The translations under genes and the position numbers were made by a program. The notes beneath the pieces were generated by a model, which saw nothing but the letters and a program-made list of their open reading frames with translations, was not told where the DNA came from and did no database searches. Source: Eledone cirrhosa (lineage: Eukaryota; Mollusca; Cephalopoda; Octopoda; Eledonidae). From it: a DNA stretch of 64,000 nt. The stretch lies in the NCBI GenBank assembly GCA_964016885.1, contig OZ024759.1, positions 9,006,331 through 9,070,330 on the forward strand, given 5' to 3'. Positions 63,690 to 64,000 of the stretch are shown one piece after another; position 1 is the stretch's first letter, and every line of letters begins with the position of its first letter.

Positions 63690-64000
63690 TGGGGCGGGTA
63701 AAATTCCCGAGATCCATGGACGAGTTCTCTCCAGCGGTCTCTGTCCCTCATTATCGCTGCCATGTCCTGCGTCTCCAACAGACCAGTGTCTGTCCTTAGG
63801 GCATCAACATACGTTAACCTTGGTCTCCCTCTTCCAGTGTGTCCACGTAGGGGCTCCCACAGGAGCACTGAGTGCAGTGTCAACTCTGGATGTCGGTGAG
63901 CATGTCCAGCCAACCTCAGTCTCCTCTGTGTAGGGGCTCCCACAGGAGCACTGAGTGCAATGTCAACTCTGGATGTCGGTGAGAATGTCCAGCTAACCTC
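63690..64000 (-). mobile_element. LINE 3' segment (FYPP family), runs off the window
   Basis: Minus strand: RRLRLAGHAHRHPELTLHSV, RGRPRLTYVDALRTDTGLLE, DRWRELVHGSREFYPP. About 80 bp (63835-63925) is repeated directly at 63930-64000, a short tandem duplication within the element. Confidence 0.87.

Overview
This is an internal slice of one large intron-rich animal gene embedded in very repeat-dense DNA. The repeat families point to a coleoid cephalopod, most likely an octopus. The evidence for that is abundant tRNA-derived SINEs of two kinds, several non-LTR retrotransposon families, Penelope-like element traces, and introns dominated by private minisatellites. The species is inferred from this repeat style, not proven. 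No prokaryotic genes, rRNA genes, functional tRNA genes or CRISPR arrays were seen.

The only host gene found lies on the + strand. Fifteen exons between 5908 and 59984 join in perfect frame, with GT/AG at every junction, into 1093 codons of extracellular cadherin (EC) repeats. There are about ten complete repeats plus two partial ones. The first and last exons of the gene lie outside the window, so no start codon, signal peptide, transmembrane segment or cytoplasmic tail is visible. The protein is a long non-classical cadherin (FAT/Dachsous/CDH23-like in style), with some repeats that carry canonical calcium motifs and some that lack them. Fourteen exons are short (92-245 nt); exon 11 is 1257 nt and carries about four EC repeats without an intron.

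Everything else is intronic or flanking. From the left: an R2-like LINE fragment, a 23-bp minisatellite (345-2755) and LINE/SINE debris (2755-5905); a 48-bp array filling intron 2; a 52-bp array of about 5.3 kb in intron 3; a 44-48-bp array in intron 4; palindromes, a twin-primed LINE, SINEs and a zinc-finger LINE in intron 5; a 30-bp array in intron 7; an 8-bp array of 2.4 kb, an R2-like LINE and a zinc-finger LINE in intron 9; a CATA-type array interrupted by a second twin-primed LINE in intron 10; a 140-bp array in intron 11; a 66-bp array and a 45-bp amplified SINE head in intron 12; hammerhead-bearing DNA, a 61-bp array and GT-rich DNA in intron 13; CT-rich DNA in intron 14; then SINEs, a Penelope-like GIY-YIG remnant and further hammerhead-bearing palindromes after exon 15.

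The most striking layer is a set of hammerhead-ribozyme folds. At least three are well formed by eye (57598-57660, 62067-62129 and 62652-62710, the last sharing a palindromic stem I with a second motif on the other strand). More degenerate copies sit at 30868-30932, 23010-23062, within the 20.0-20.4 kb palindrome and elsewhere. They accompany foldback DNA and a Penelope-like endonuclease fragment, which fits the known association of hammerheads with Penelope-like elements and retrozymes. A second layer is retrotransposon biology that can be read directly: SINE bodies matching the 3' end of a co-resident LINE, two inversions with the signature of twin priming, and tandem amplification of SINE heads and tails. 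Long open frames inside tandem arrays are artefacts of unit lengths without stops and are not annotated as genes.
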